Shown piece by piece: positions 7,879-16,900 of a stretch of DNA of 64,000 nt. Position 1 is the stretch's first letter. Each line of letters starts with the position of its first letter. Below the pieces are notes generated by a model, which made no database searches, was not told the DNA's origin, and saw nothing but the letters and a program-made list of their open reading frames with translations. The stretch is from Lysobacter_C viscosus (GTDB lineage Bacteria; Pseudomonadota; Gammaproteobacteria; Xanthomonadales; Xanthomonadaceae), in NCBI RefSeq assembly GCF_046600715.1, contig NZ_JBJMAV010000001.1:248001-312000 (forward strand), written 5' to 3'. The position numbers were made by a program, and so were the translations under genes.

Positions 7879-8526
7879 ATGACCATCCGCGTCTTCATCG
7901 TGGACGACCACGCGCTCGTGCGCGCCGGCATGTCGATGATCCTGTCGTCGAGCGATGACATCGAGGTCGTTGGCGAGGCCGACACCGGCGAACAGGCACT
8001 TGCCGCCATCCGCACGCTGTCGCCCGACGTGGTGTTGTGCGACCTCCACCTGCCAGGCATCAGCGGCCTGGAAGTGACCGAACGCATCACCCGGGGCGAG
8101 CGGGGTATCCGCGTCATCATCGTGTCGGTGCTGGAGGACGGGCCAATGCCGCGTCGGCTGCTCGATGCAGGGGCATCGGGCTACGTCGGCAAGGGCGGGG
8201 ATGCGTGCGAACTGTTGCGCGCGGTCCGGGAAGTCGCGCAGGGGCGCAGGTACCTGGCCAATGCGGTCGCGCAGCACCTGGCGTTGTCTCGAATGGACGG
8301 GCACGACAACCCGTTCGAGTCCCTCTCACCACGGGAAACGGAAGTGGCGATGCTGTTGGTGCGCGGCTTGCGCCAGGAAGAGATCGCGCGGCGCCTGTGC
8401 CTGAGCGCCAAGACGGTCAACACCCACAAGTCGCGTCTGTTCCAGAAGCTGCGCATCCGGGATGCGATCTCGCTCGCGCGCCTGGCCGGGCGCCACGGCA
8501 TGGTTGCGGCGGTCGAGGCGATCTAG
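7879..8526 (+). CDS. NarL/FixJ (GacA/UvrY-like) response regulator
   Basis: 215 aa. The receiver domain, residues 4-120, has the acidic pocket DD (9-10), phospho-acceptor D55 in 'VVLCDLHLPG' and the Lys in 'GYVGKGG'. The LuxR-type HTH, residues 147-205, begins 'LSPRETEVAMLLVRGLRQEEIARRLCLSAKTVNTHKSRLFQKL'. The 'DAGASGYVGKG' region resembles UvrY/GacA. No sensor kinase is next to it. Its divergent position from nirK suggests it regulates denitrification or is co-regulated with it; that is inference. Start chosen at MTIRVFIVDD after an AGGGGAAAGGG ribosome-binding site. Confidence 0.9.
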   Translation: MTIRVFIVDDHALVRAGMSMILSSSDDIEVVGEADTGEQALAAIRTLSPDVVLCDLHLPGISGLEVTERITRGERGIRVIIVSVLEDGPMPRRLLDAGASGYVGKGGDACELLRAVREVAQGRRYLANAVAQHLALSRMDGHDNPFESLSPRETEVAMLLVRGLRQEEIARRLCLSAKTVNTHKSRLFQKLRIRDAISLARLAGRHGMVAAVEAI

Positions 8527-8594
8527 GTATTCCGCCACCCGGAGCGAACTGCATCGGGTGTGGGCATCGCCGCCGACTGGGGCGGGTTGGGGAA

Positions 8595-8621
8595 AAGAAA
8601 AGGGCCGCACATGGCGGCCCT
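8595..8621 (-). terminator. Rho-independent terminator of rne
   Basis: Arms AGGGCCGC (8601-8608) and GCGGCCCT (8614-8621) with a 5-nt loop. The minus strand continues TTTTCTTTTCCCC. It is 25 bp after the rne stop. Confidence 0.7.
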
Positions 8622-8646
8622 CCTCCGATGCTCCGGTCAACCCGGG

Positions 8647-11600
8647 TCAGGCGTGGCGGTCCGTGCCGTCGCTGGACTCCGCGTCACCTTCCACGGCTGC
8701 CGCCTGCGGGGTGGTGGCCGCCGTTGTCCCTGGGCCACCACTGTGCCCCGGTTCGGCAGCCCGGCGTGCAGTGCCGTTCGCAGCGTCGAAAAGACCGCCC
8801 GTGCGGGGCTCGAGGCCGGCATCGGCCTGCGGCGTCGCTTCGGCATCCACGGCGGCCGGCACTTCCGGCACGTTGGTGGTGACGTAGGAGCCGCCCTCGC
8901 GTGGCGCACGGGCCGCCGCCTCTACCCTGTCGTCCCCGCTGGCGTGGCGCGCGGTGGCAACCGCAACGTTCGAGGGAGCGGCGGGCTCCCCCGACGGCTG
9001 AGCCGGTGCATCGACGGCGTGCGAGGGCGCGACAGCCCGGGCCGCGACAGTGGCCGGCGTGGGAATCGGCGCCGCAGTGCCACCGTCTTCGGACGTTGCA
9101 GAAGTTTCGCCTGCGTCCGCAGCGGATTCACCCGATGCGACCGACTCGCCGGTGTCGACAGGGGGTGCCTTCCTGCGCGACGGACGCGGAGCCCGGGTGC
9201 GCTTGGCAGCCGGAGCGGGCGCTGTCGATGCTGCGGTTTCGGTTTCGGTTTCGGCTTCAGCATCGGCATCGCTGGCAGCGACGAGCCCGGGTGCAGCCGC
9301 GGGTGCGGCGGCCTGGCGGGGTCGTTCACGCTGCGCCGGCGTGGCGTCGTCGTCGTCGTCGAAATCGAACTCGGGCTGCGGGCGACGCGTCTCGCCGGTC
9401 GCCTGTTCGCTGACGGCGGCGTGGTCGTCCTCGTGTCCATCGAACACGTCGTTGCCGTTGGACTCACCAGCTTCGCCGGTCGCAGCGTCACCGCCACGGC
9501 GGCGGCGGCGTCCACCCCGGCGTCCACGCCTGCGGCGGGCGCTGCCCTCGGCATTGGTGGCGGCGTCATCGCCCTCCGACGGATGTTCGGTGCCGTTGGA
9601 CCGGGATTCGGCCGAGGACGCGTCCCCCTGGACCCGGTCCGAACGCGTTCCATCCGCGCGCTCCCTTTCCACCACCGCCGGAACGGCAGCGGTCGCCGCG
9701 GAAGCGGCCAGGGGTGCGGGTGGGTTCGCTTCGTTGCGAGTCACGGGTGCGTCGTCGGTCATCGCCGCCGCTGCAGGCGCCGGGCGGCCGCTGTCGAGCT
9801 GCGGGTCCTCGCCCCGCGTACGACCGCCCTTGCGGCCGGAGCGTCCGTCCTGCCTGGTATCCAGCTTTCCTTCGCGCCTGGATTCGCTGCGTGGCTCCTG
9901 CCTCGGCTCGCCCTTGGGGGTCTTGGGCTTGGGCTGGCGGCCCGCGCTTGCATCGGCCTGCTTGTTGCCACGGCCTTCGCTGCGGCGGGCATCGCGACCG
10001 TCACGCGCACCCGACTTGCCGTTGCGGCCGTCGCGGCGCGAGTTGCCAGTGGAGTTGCGGTCCTCGCGATCCTCGCGCCGTGCTTCGCGGGCCGGCCGTT
10101 CGCCTGCCTGGGTGGCAGCCGCGGAACCACGGAAGAACCGCAGGATGCGCTCGACCACCCCACCCGAATGGGTCGGGGCAGCCACCACCGGCGCGGGCGC
10201 CGGGGCGACGGGTGCGGCCTGCACCTCCCGCGGTTCGCGCAGCGGGGCGGGCTGGGTCGGCCGCACGTTGGTCACCGCCGGCGGCGGCGGGATGTTGAGG
10301 TGGGACTTGGTCAGCGCGTGGGTCGGCAGCTTGCGCGGGGTGCCGCGGTGGTAGCTGGGCTTGCTGGTCTCCTCGCCGAGCTCGTTGTCGCGAACGCGGG
10401 TCACCTCGAAGTGCGGCGTCTGCAGCTGGTCGTCGGCGACGATCACGATCGGTGCGTCATGGCGCTGCTCGATCTCGCTCAACGCGCGGCGCTTCTCGTT
10501 GAGAAGGAACGTGGCGATTTCGATCGGTGCCTGCACCAGCACCTGGCCGGTGTTGTCCTTCATCGCGTGCTCCTCGGCCAGGCGCAGGATGGACAGCGAG
10601 AGCGACTCCACGCTGCGCATGCGGCCGTGGCCTTCGCAGCGGGGGCAGACGATCTGGCTCGACTCGCCCAGGCTCGGGCGCAGGCGCTGGCGGCTCATTT
10701 CCAGCAGGCCGAAGCGCGAGATGCGGCCGACCTGCACGCGCGCCCGGTCCTGCTTGAGCGCTTGCTGCAGGCGGTTTTCGACGTCGCGCTGGTGACGGTT
10801 GGACGACATGTCGATGAAATCGATCACCACCAGGCCGCCCAGGTCACGCAGGCGCATCTGGCGCGCGACCTCGTCGGCCGCCTCCAGGTTGGTGTTGAAC
10901 GCGGTTTCCTCGATGTCACTGCCCTTGGTGGCGCGCGCGGAGTTGACGTCGATCGCGGTCAGCGCCTCGGTCTGGTCGATCACCAGCGCGCCGCCGGAGG
11001 GCAGGCGCACCTCCCGTTCGTACGCGCTTTCGATCTGCGACTCGATCTGGAACCGGTTGAACAGGGGCGTGTCGTCGGCGTAGTGCTTGAGCTTGCGCAT
11101 GTTGTGCGGCATGACCTGCTCGACGAACTCTCGCGCCTCGGCGTACATCTCGTCGGTGTCGACCAGGATCTCGCCGATGTCCGGGCGCATGTAGTCACGC
11201 AGGGCACGGATGATCAGGCGCGATTCCTGGTAGATCAGGAACGGCGAGGGCTTGCTGAGGGCGGCGTCGGTCACCGCCTTCCACACGCTGAGCAGGTAAT
11301 CCAGGTCCCACTGCAGCTCTTCGGCATCGCGCCCGACGCCGGCGGTGCGGATGATCACGCCCATGTCGTCGGGGATTTCCAGCGCGTCCATCGCCCGCTT
11401 GAGCTCGGCGCGGTCCTCGCCCTCGATCCGGCGCGAGACGCCGCCCGCGGTCGGCGAGTTGGGCATCAGCACCATGTAGCGGCCGGCCAGCGAGATGAAC
11501 GTGGTCAGCGCCGCGCCCTTGTTGCCGCGCTCTTCCTTGTCGACCTGCACGACCACTTCCTGGCCTTCGCGCAGCAGCTCCTTGAGCCCGGCCTTGTTGG

Positions 11601-11850
11601 GGTCGACCCCGGCCTGGAAATAGTCGCGGGAAATTTCCTTCAGCGGCAGGAAGCCGTGGCGGGCAGAGCCGTACTCGACGAACGCCGCTTCGAGCGAGGG
11701 CTCGAGGCGGGTGATCTTGCCCTTGTAGATGTTGGACTTCTTCTGTTCCTTCGACGGCTGTTCGATATCGATGTCGTACAGGTTCTGGCCGTCGACGATC
11801 GCGACGCGCAGCTCCTCGGCCTGCGTCGCATTGATCAACATACGCTTCAT
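8647..11850 (-). CDS. rne: Ribonuclease E, core of the RNA degradosome
   Basis: 1067 aa, start MKRMLINATQAEELRVAIVDGQ. Residues 35-120 hold the S1 RNA-binding domain. The catalytic acidic residues lie in 'ALTAIDVNSARATKG' and 'LVVIDFIDM', and the Zn-link is 'CPRCEGHG'. From about residue 530 the protein becomes a long Arg/Glu/Pro/Ala-rich disordered scaffold, as expected for degradosome assembly. It cleaves single-stranded AU-rich RNA for mRNA decay and rRNA/tRNA processing. It diverges from rluC, an arrangement common in Gammaproteobacteria, and has a long leader suited to autoregulation. Confidence 0.98.
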   Translation of the reverse strand: MKRMLINATQAEELRVAIVDGQNLYDIDIEQPSKEQKKSNIYKGKITRLEPSLEAAFVEYGSARHGFLPLKEISRDYFQAGVDPNKAGLKELLREGQEVVVQVDKEERGNKGAALTTFISLAGRYMVLMPNSPTAGGVSRRIEGEDRAELKRAMDALEIPDDMGVIIRTAGVGRDAEELQWDLDYLLSVWKAVTDAALSKPSPFLIYQESRLIIRALRDYMRPDIGEILVDTDEMYAEAREFVEQVMPHNMRKLKHYADDTPLFNRFQIESQIESAYEREVRLPSGGALVIDQTEALTAIDVNSARATKGSDIEETAFNTNLEAADEVARQMRLRDLGGLVVIDFIDMSSNRHQRDVENRLQQALKQDRARVQVGRISRFGLLEMSRQRLRPSLGESSQIVCPRCEGHGRMRSVESLSLSILRLAEEHAMKDNTGQVLVQAPIEIATFLLNEKRRALSEIEQRHDAPIVIVADDQLQTPHFEVTRVRDNELGEETSKPSYHRGTPRKLPTHALTKSHLNIPPPPAVTNVRPTQPAPLREPREVQAAPVAPAPAPVVAAPTHSGGVVERILRFFRGSAAATQAGERPAREARREDREDRNSTGNSRRDGRNGKSGARDGRDARRSEGRGNKQADASAGRQPKPKTPKGEPRQEPRSESRREGKLDTRQDGRSGRKGGRTRGEDPQLDSGRPAPAAAAMTDDAPVTRNEANPPAPLAASAATAAVPAVVERERADGTRSDRVQGDASSAESRSNGTEHPSEGDDAATNAEGSARRRRGRRGGRRRRRGGDAATGEAGESNGNDVFDGHEDDHAAVSEQATGETRRPQPEFDFDDDDDATPAQRERPRQAAAPAAAPGLVAASDADAEAETETETAASTAPAPAAKRTRAPRPSRRKAPPVDTGESVASGESAADAGETSATSEDGGTAAPIPTPATVAARAVAPSHAVDAPAQPSGEPAAPSNVAVATARHASGDDRVEAAARAPREGGSYVTTNVPEVPAAVDAEATPQADAGLEPRTGGLFDAANGTARRAAEPGHSGGPGTTAATTPQAAAVEGDAESSDGTDRHA

Positions 11851-12388
11851 TGTTGCGTCCTCGCGCGCTCTACCGCGCGGAACGCCCTGGCGTTTCGCTC
11901 TCTGGGAACTCAAGTCCGGTCGCCGTGACCCCGTGGGGTCCCGCCCGGGGCTGTTCACCCGTGGGGCGGTGCGGAGTGGACTGCGTCCGCACGCGTCGAC
12001 TGGACCTCAACTTCCAGCGCTACGACACCACGGCGGACCGCGGGAGCGCTTCTCGTTTTTCTTGAAACCGGTTCGGGGGCCGGCGACGCGGACGTCGCTC
12101 GGGGCAATCCGCGGACGTCCGGCGCCAGAAGGCAGCCACCGGGGCGTCACGCGGGGGGTGTTCATCGCAGGCGGGTTGGACCCGCCGGACGAGAGCCGGT
12201 TCCGCCGGACCGTCGCTGCTAACATGGCTGCCCCGGGGGCAGTGGTCAGGCACGGTACGGAAACGCAGGACGGGGCTTTCGGCCCCTTTCCGGGACCGGG
12301 GCGTGACAGGCACGCGCCGGACCCCGCAACTTCCTGCGAAATCAAAACCTTATCTCGCGTCGCGAGTGTATCAGATAACCCTTTGCGA
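11851..12388. promoter_or_regulatory. rne-rluC divergent intergenic region with long rne leader
   Basis: 538 bp with no convincing gene. In other Gammaproteobacteria rne has a long structured 5' untranslated region through which RNase E limits its own synthesis; the length here fits that but the hairpins were not computed. Near the rluC end is a perfect palindrome CTCGCG-T-CGCGAG (12354-12366) nested between TTATCT (12350-12355) and AGATAA (12373-12378), probably the divergent promoter core. Confidence 0.4.
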
Positions 12389-13375
12389 ATGACCGATTCA
12401 GCTTCCCCGGGACCCCGCGGTGGCGCCCGCACCGTGCGGGTGCCGGACGACCGCGATGGCCAGCGGCTCGACAACTTCCTGCTGGGCCAGCTGAAAGGCG
12501 CGCCGCGGTCGCTGGTCTACAAGCTGGTGCGCTCCGGCCAGGTCCGGGTGAACGGCGGGCGGGCGAAGGCCGACCGCAAGCTGGCGGGGGGCGACGAGGT
12601 GCGGATTCCGCCGGTCCGTCTCAGCGAGCCTGGCGACGCGGTGGCGCCGCCGAAGGGTTTTCTGGACGCGCTAGAGGCGGCCATCGTGTTCGAGGATGCC
12701 CGGCTGCTGGCGCTCAACAAGCCAGCGGGCGTGGCCAGCCACGGAGGCAGTGGCATCAGTTTCGGCGCGATCGAAACCCTGCGCGCACTGCGGCCGAACC
12801 AGTCGCTGGAGCTGGTCCACCGCCTGGACCGCGACACGTCGGGCCTGCTCCTGGTGGCGAAGAAGCGCTCGGCATTGACCGAACTGCAGGCGCTCATGCG
12901 AGAGGAGTCCGGCACCGGCGGCGCGATCCGCAAGCGCTACCTGGCGCTGCTGGCCGGGCGCATGCCCGATGGCGTCATGAGCGTGGATGCGCCGCTGCAC
13001 ATCGGCCTGCGCCAGGGCGGCGAGCGGCACGTGCAGGTGGTGGCTGCATCCAGCCCGGCGGGCAAGGCCTCGTTGAGTCACTTCAAGTTGCTGGAGCGAA
13101 GGGGTGGGCAGTCGTGGTGCGAAGTCCGCATCGAGACCGGCCGTACCCACCAGATCCGCGTGCACGCCCAGCACATCGGCCATCCCGTTGCCGGGGATGC
13201 CAAGTACGGCGACCCGGAAGCGAACCGCCGCCTGCGCGACCAGGTCGGGTTGAAGCGCATGTTCCTGCACGCCTCGACGCTGGAGTTCGCCCTGGACGAC
13301 GGACGCGCGCCCTACGTACTCAATGCGCCGCTGGTGCCGGAACTGCTCGACGTGCTGGACCGGCTGCAGGGCTGA
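12389..13375 (+). CDS. rluC: 23S rRNA pseudouridine synthase RluC
   Basis: 328 aa. An S4 RNA-binding domain covers residues 25-75 and an RluA-type catalytic domain about 95-310. The catalytic motif is HRLDRDTSG (H144, catalytic D147), followed by 'GRTHQIRVHAQHIGHPVAGDAKYG'. It converts uridines of 23S rRNA to pseudouridine (955/2504/2580 in E. coli). The ATG at 12389 was chosen because the open frame upstream lies in the rne leader. Confidence 0.95.
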   Translation: MTDSASPGPRGGARTVRVPDDRDGQRLDNFLLGQLKGAPRSLVYKLVRSGQVRVNGGRAKADRKLAGGDEVRIPPVRLSEPGDAVAPPKGFLDALEAAIVFEDARLLALNKPAGVASHGGSGISFGAIETLRALRPNQSLELVHRLDRDTSGLLLVAKKRSALTELQALMREESGTGGAIRKRYLALLAGRMPDGVMSVDAPLHIGLRQGGERHVQVVAASSPAGKASLSHFKLLERRGGQSWCEVRIETGRTHQIRVHAQHIGHPVAGDAKYGDPEANRRLRDQVGLKRMFLHASTLEFALDDGRAPYVLNAPLVPELLDVLDRLQG

Positions 13376-13378
13376 GCC

Positions 13379-13792
13379 TCAGAGCTCCCCGTCGCGACGT
13401 TCCTCGTCGAGCGCGAAGCAGCGGTCCGGCCGCAGGGTCGGCGGCTTGAAAGTGACCGGCACCTGCAGGTCGGAGGCGACCGGCTGGCCGTTGCGGGTTG
13501 CGGCGCGGAACTGCCACGCCTTGACACCTTCCTGCGCGGCCACGTCGAGTTCGGGCTGGCCACTGCTCTGCTTGACGCGGACGCTGGTAGGCCGGCCTTC
13601 CGGGCCCACCGTCACCGCCAGCACGGTTTGCCCCCCGATGTCGTCGCAGGCAAGGGCCTCGGGGTAGGCCGGTGGCGGGGTGTCCACCGCCATGAGCTCG
13701 GTGGGCGGCGCGGCGGGCGGGCCCTGCGGCTCGGGCGCACACGCCGTGAGCACGGTGGCGGCCATGGCGATGGAGATCAGTCGATGGTTCAT
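13379..13792 (-). CDS. TonB-C-like lipoprotein
   Basis: 137 aa, start MNHRLISIAMAATVLTACAPEP. A lipobox (LTAC) indicates a lipoprotein. Residues 40-115 resemble the TonB C-terminal domain ('PPPAYPEALACDDIGGQTVLAVTVGPEGRPTSVRVKQSSGQPELDVAAQEGVKAWQFRAA'). It lacks a transmembrane anchor and long Pro-rich spacer, so it is probably not an energy transducer. It converges on rluC with only 3 bp between stops. Confidence 0.75.
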   Translation of the reverse strand: MNHRLISIAMAATVLTACAPEPQGPPAAPPTELMAVDTPPPAYPEALACDDIGGQTVLAVTVGPEGRPTSVRVKQSSGQPELDVAAQEGVKAWQFRAATRNGQPVASDLQVPVTFKPPTLRPDRCFALDEERRDGEL

Positions 13793-13817
13793 GCGGCACT
13801 CCTGGCAACGCATCGGG

Positions 13818-14159
13818 TCAGTCGGCCAGGGCCGAGGCCCGGGCCGCGCAGATGAAGTCGTTTTCGCTGAGGCCGCCCACGTCATGGGTGGAATAGCGAA
13901 CCACGCAGCGGTCGTAGTGAACCCCGAGGTCGGGATGGTGGTCCTCGCGGTGGGCGATGTAGGCCAGCGCGTTCACGAAGGCCATCGTCCGGTGGTAATC
14001 ATCGAAGGTGAACGTACGGCTCAGCGCGTGGCCGCCTTCGCCGACTTCCCAACCGGGGACCTCCGGCAAGAGCTCGCGGATGCGGGCCTGCGTCAGGCGG
14101 TGTTCGATGCCGCGCCGCGGAACGCAGCGGGCCTGGGCGAGCGGGATCAGATCGGACAT
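13818..14159 (-). CDS. phhB: Pterin-4a-carbinolamine dehydratase
   Basis: 113 aa. It carries the family signature 'RTFTFDDYHRTMAFVNALAYIAHREDHHPDLGVHYDRCVVRYSTHDVGGLSENDFICAA', including the catalytic His triplet region (HREDHHPD). It dehydrates 4a-hydroxytetrahydrobiopterin formed by phenylalanine hydroxylase, or serves in molybdopterin or folate side routes. No phenylalanine hydroxylase is next to it. Start MSDLIPLAQARC; the longer open frame upstream overlaps nfuA and was rejected. Confidence 0.92.
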   Translation of the reverse strand: MSDLIPLAQARCVPRRGIEHRLTQARIRELLPEVPGWEVGEGGHALSRTFTFDDYHRTMAFVNALAYIAHREDHHPDLGVHYDRCVVRYSTHDVGGLSENDFICAARASALAD

Positions 14160-14261
14160 GGGGGCTACCTCGGTTGCGACGACGTGAACCGCCCGCATCG
14201 GGGCGGCTGGGCGCGGGCGCCGGGCCACGGAGCATGCCGCGGACCCCGTTAGAATAGCGGG

Positions 14262-14858
14262 ATGATCCAGATTTCCGAATCCGCCCAGACCCACTTCCGC
14301 CGCCTGCTCGACCGCGAAGGGCTGCCCGGCCTCGGGGTGCGCCTGTCGGCGGTCCATCCCGGCACATCGCGCGCCGACGTGCGGCTTGCCTTCGCCGAAC
14401 CGGCCGAGCTGGCGGGTGACGAGTGGGCGATCGATTGCGAAGGTTTCACCCTGTGGCTTGAATCGGACAGCGTGCAGTGGCTGGACGGCGCGGAGATCGA
14501 CTACGAAACGCGTGACACCGGCGGCCAGTTGCAGATCCGCGCGCCGCGCATCAAGGGCCATGCCCCGGAAGCGGCGGCCTCGCTGGTGGAGCGCGTGCGC
14601 TGGGTGGTGGACAACGAGATCAACCCGCAGCTGGCGCAGCACCGGGGCCATGTCGCCGTGGAGGAAGTCACCGGCGATGGCGTGGTGAGGCTGCGCTTCG
14701 GTGGCGGGTGCCACGGCTGCGGGATGGCGGACGTGACGCTCAAGCAGGGCATCGAGAAGACGCTGCTGGAAAAGGTGCCGGGGGTGACGGCGGTGCGGGA
14801 TGCCACCGACCACGAGACCGGCACCGCGCCCTACATCAGCCGCGACGGCGCGGCCTGA
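14262..14858 (+). CDS. nfuA: Fe-S biogenesis protein NfuA
   Basis: 198 aa. The N-terminal half (1-95) is a degenerate A-type (IscA-like) domain lacking the cluster cysteines. The C-terminal half is an Nfu domain with the cluster-binding motif 'GGGCHGCGMADVTLKQGIEKTLLEKVPGV' (C150, C153). It carries and delivers 4Fe-4S clusters under stress. It ends 9 bp before the repetitive TonB-like gene. Confidence 0.93.
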   Translation: MIQISESAQTHFRRLLDREGLPGLGVRLSAVHPGTSRADVRLAFAEPAELAGDEWAIDCEGFTLWLESDSVQWLDGAEIDYETRDTGGQLQIRAPRIKGHAPEAAASLVERVRWVVDNEINPQLAQHRGHVAVEEVTGDGVVRLRFGGGCHGCGMADVTLKQGIEKTLLEKVPGVTAVRDATDHETGTAPYISRDGAA

Positions 14859-14867
14859 CCGGGGCGG

Positions 14868-16598
14868 ATGTATTCAACCGACGAACTGATCGAAGCGGTG
14901 CAGCGCAGGCTGCGCCTGGTGCAGCGTCGTGGCCCGCCGCCGGGCGAGTTCCCGTCCAGCTGGAACGCCTGGCTGGCCGAAGCCGCGCGGCGGCCCGGCC
15001 GGGTGGTTGGCGCGCCGGCCGCCGACCTGGTGCAGGTACTGGCCGCGCGGGCCCCGCTCATGCCACCCCGACGCCTGGCGGAGTTGACGCGGTGGCAGGC
15101 GTTCTCCTCGGTGTGGCGCCAGCACTGGGAAGCACCCGCACCCGATGAGCGCGGTACCCGGCTGGTGGCGACCGGCGGGTCGGCGGTCGTGCACCTGGTG
15201 CTGGCGGCCTTCATGCTCTGGCTGCTGCTGGCGCCACCGCACCCGGAACCGCCGCCGGCGGAGGGCGAGCTGGTCGTGCAGGTCGAGTTCGTGGGGGAGG
15301 GCACCCCTGCCGAGACCGGCGGACCCTCAGGCCCCGAATCGCCCTCGGCGACGGACGCGCCGCCGTCCGCCTCGGCTATGCCCGCCACCGCGTTGGCGCA
15401 GCCTGACGCTGCCGTGTCACCGGCGGATGCCAGTCCACCCGCCGAGCCGACCCCACCGAGGGCACCGCGCGTTGCCGAGGCCGCGGCCCCGCCGCTGCCA
15501 CCGCTGGAAGTGCCGGTGCCGGAGGTCGAACGACGCGACATCCCTACGCCCACGCCCGCCGAACAGCCCATCGCCGTCAGCGAGGTCGTGGCGGTTACGC
15601 CCACGGTCGAGTTCGTTCTTCCGCCCACCCGCCGCAGCACGCAGCCGAGCGTCCAGGCACCCGACCTGTCCGCCGAGGCACCCGAAGTGGCGGTGCGCGA
15701 AATCCCGGTCCCGCTGCAGGCGCGGATGCCTGCGCCACCCGAGCTTCCGGTCGGCCAGCTGGCGTCCCCCGAGTTGCCGATGCGCACCCCCGAGGTCGGT
15801 CGCCGCGACATTCCCACGCCCCTGCGGGCGCGCGCCTTGCCACAGGTCGGCGTTGCCACCCCGGCCCCGCCCAGGCTGAAGGCGGACGCACCCGCCGTGA
15901 CCGAGCGCAGCGTTCCCATGCCCGCCCAGGCTGCCGGGCCGGCCACGCCGGTTGCCGCAGGCAATGGTGTCGAGGGCCAGGAGGGCACGTCGCAGGCGTC
16001 GCCAGCGTCCTCGCAGGCAGCCCAATCGGGTGGGGCGGCCTCGGGTCGGCCCGCTGCACTCGCAGGGCAGGGCCCACGTCCGGATCCGGCCCCGGGCGCC
16101 TGGCCCTCTCCCAGGCGCGCGGACGACAGTGGCGGCTCGGACGTGGCTCGACCCGGTGGCCAAAGTGGCACGCCCGGCCAGCCCCCGGGACTGTATGACA
16201 GCGATGGCCGCGTCCGCCTCGCCGAGCCGCCCGGCTCGGCATCGCCCAACCGCCCGCCGGGTTCGGTGACCGAGGAAATCGCCAACCTCGACCGGGCGGG
16301 TACGTGGCTGCGCCGGCCCCCGACGGATTACGAGCCCACCACGTTCGACAAGTACTGGCGCCCCAGTGAGACCCTGCTGGAGGAATGGGTGCGCAAGGGC
16401 TACAAGGAAGTGGCGATCCCGATCCCGGGTACCAACAAGCGCATCGTCTGCGGCATTGCGTTCCTGGCGCTGGGCGGCGGCTGCGGCATCGTCGATCCGA
16501 ACCTCAACGAGCAGCCCGCCACCGCGCGTCCGCCACCGGACATTCCGTTCAAGCCGCACCTGCAGGAAGGCGGCGCGGCAGGTCCGCCCGGGGCCTGA
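14868..16598 (+). CDS. Proline-rich 'transmembrane repetitive' TonB-like protein
   Basis: 576 aa. Residues 1-95 are a cytoplasmic part, residues about 101-123 a single membrane segment ('GSAVVHLVLAAFMLWLLLAPP'), then a long Pro/Ala/Glu-rich periplasmic region. This contains degenerate repeats of the form E-V-x-R-R-D-I-P-T-P (EVERRDIPTP, EVAVREIPVP, EVGRRDIPTP, AVTERSVPMP). The C-terminal 90 residues hold a Cys-containing module with 'CGIAFLALGGGCG'. Similar proteins in xanthomonads carry this name. A TonB-like envelope-spanning role is inference. Confidence 0.7.
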   Translation: MYSTDELIEAVQRRLRLVQRRGPPPGEFPSSWNAWLAEAARRPGRVVGAPAADLVQVLAARAPLMPPRRLAELTRWQAFSSVWRQHWEAPAPDERGTRLVATGGSAVVHLVLAAFMLWLLLAPPHPEPPPAEGELVVQVEFVGEGTPAETGGPSGPESPSATDAPPSASAMPATALAQPDAAVSPADASPPAEPTPPRAPRVAEAAAPPLPPLEVPVPEVERRDIPTPTPAEQPIAVSEVVAVTPTVEFVLPPTRRSTQPSVQAPDLSAEAPEVAVREIPVPLQARMPAPPELPVGQLASPELPMRTPEVGRRDIPTPLRARALPQVGVATPAPPRLKADAPAVTERSVPMPAQAAGPATPVAAGNGVEGQEGTSQASPASSQAAQSGGAASGRPAALAGQGPRPDPAPGAWPSPRRADDSGGSDVARPGGQSGTPGQPPGLYDSDGRVRLAEPPGSASPNRPPGSVTEEIANLDRAGTWLRRPPTDYEPTTFDKYWRPSETLLEEWVRKGYKEVAIPIPGTNKRIVCGIAFLALGGGCGIVDPNLNEQPATARPPPDIPFKPHLQEGGAAGPPGA

Positions 16599-16629
16599 GC
16601 CTGCTGGCGTAAGCTATCGCCGCCGATCG

Positions 16630-16716
16630 GCCCGGATGGCGAAATCGGTAGACGCAGCGGACTTAAAATCCGCCACCCGCGAGGGTATGCCGGTTCGAGT
16701 CCGGCTCCGGGCACCA
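16630..16716 (+). tRNA. tRNA-Leu (anticodon TAA)
   Basis: 87 nt with encoded CCA. The acceptor arms GCCCGGA/TCCGGGC pair, the anticodon loop reads ACTTAAAATC giving UAA, there is a long variable arm, and the T-arm is GGTTCGAGTCC. Its last 20 bases form the left attachment repeat of the integrative element. Confidence 0.95.
16697..16716 (+). repeat. attL: 20-bp direct repeat at the tRNA-Leu 3' end
   Basis: GAGTCCGGCTCCGGGCACCA, identical to 32566-32585. The flanking bases differ on both sides, so the identity is exactly 20 bp. The integrase gene starts 185 bp further in. Confidence 0.9.
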
Positions 16717-16900
16717 AAGTGCGGTTCGTCGAGGTCCGTGAGTTTCCGGACGCTACTCCGAAAGCCTTGATTAATAGGCATATAGCGGCGACGTTTGGCC
16801 GCTGACGGTCGCCATTGTCCGCCAGCAACCGGCCCTGCATGTGAGTAGGAAAGTGCGTAGGATGGGCGCTTACGAAGCGTTCATGCCCGCAGGTTTTCCC

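Noticed and set aside
8636..8650. A GGTCAACCCGGGTCAG sequence near the rne 3' end as another FNR box
   Set aside because: The half-sites are not in inverted orientation and it lies at a gene end, not in a promoter.
8560..11928. A 1122-codon open frame on the plus strand across rne
   Set aside because: It is antisense to rne in GC-rich DNA; rne has clear family motifs, a start and a terminator, while the plus-strand translation is low complexity.
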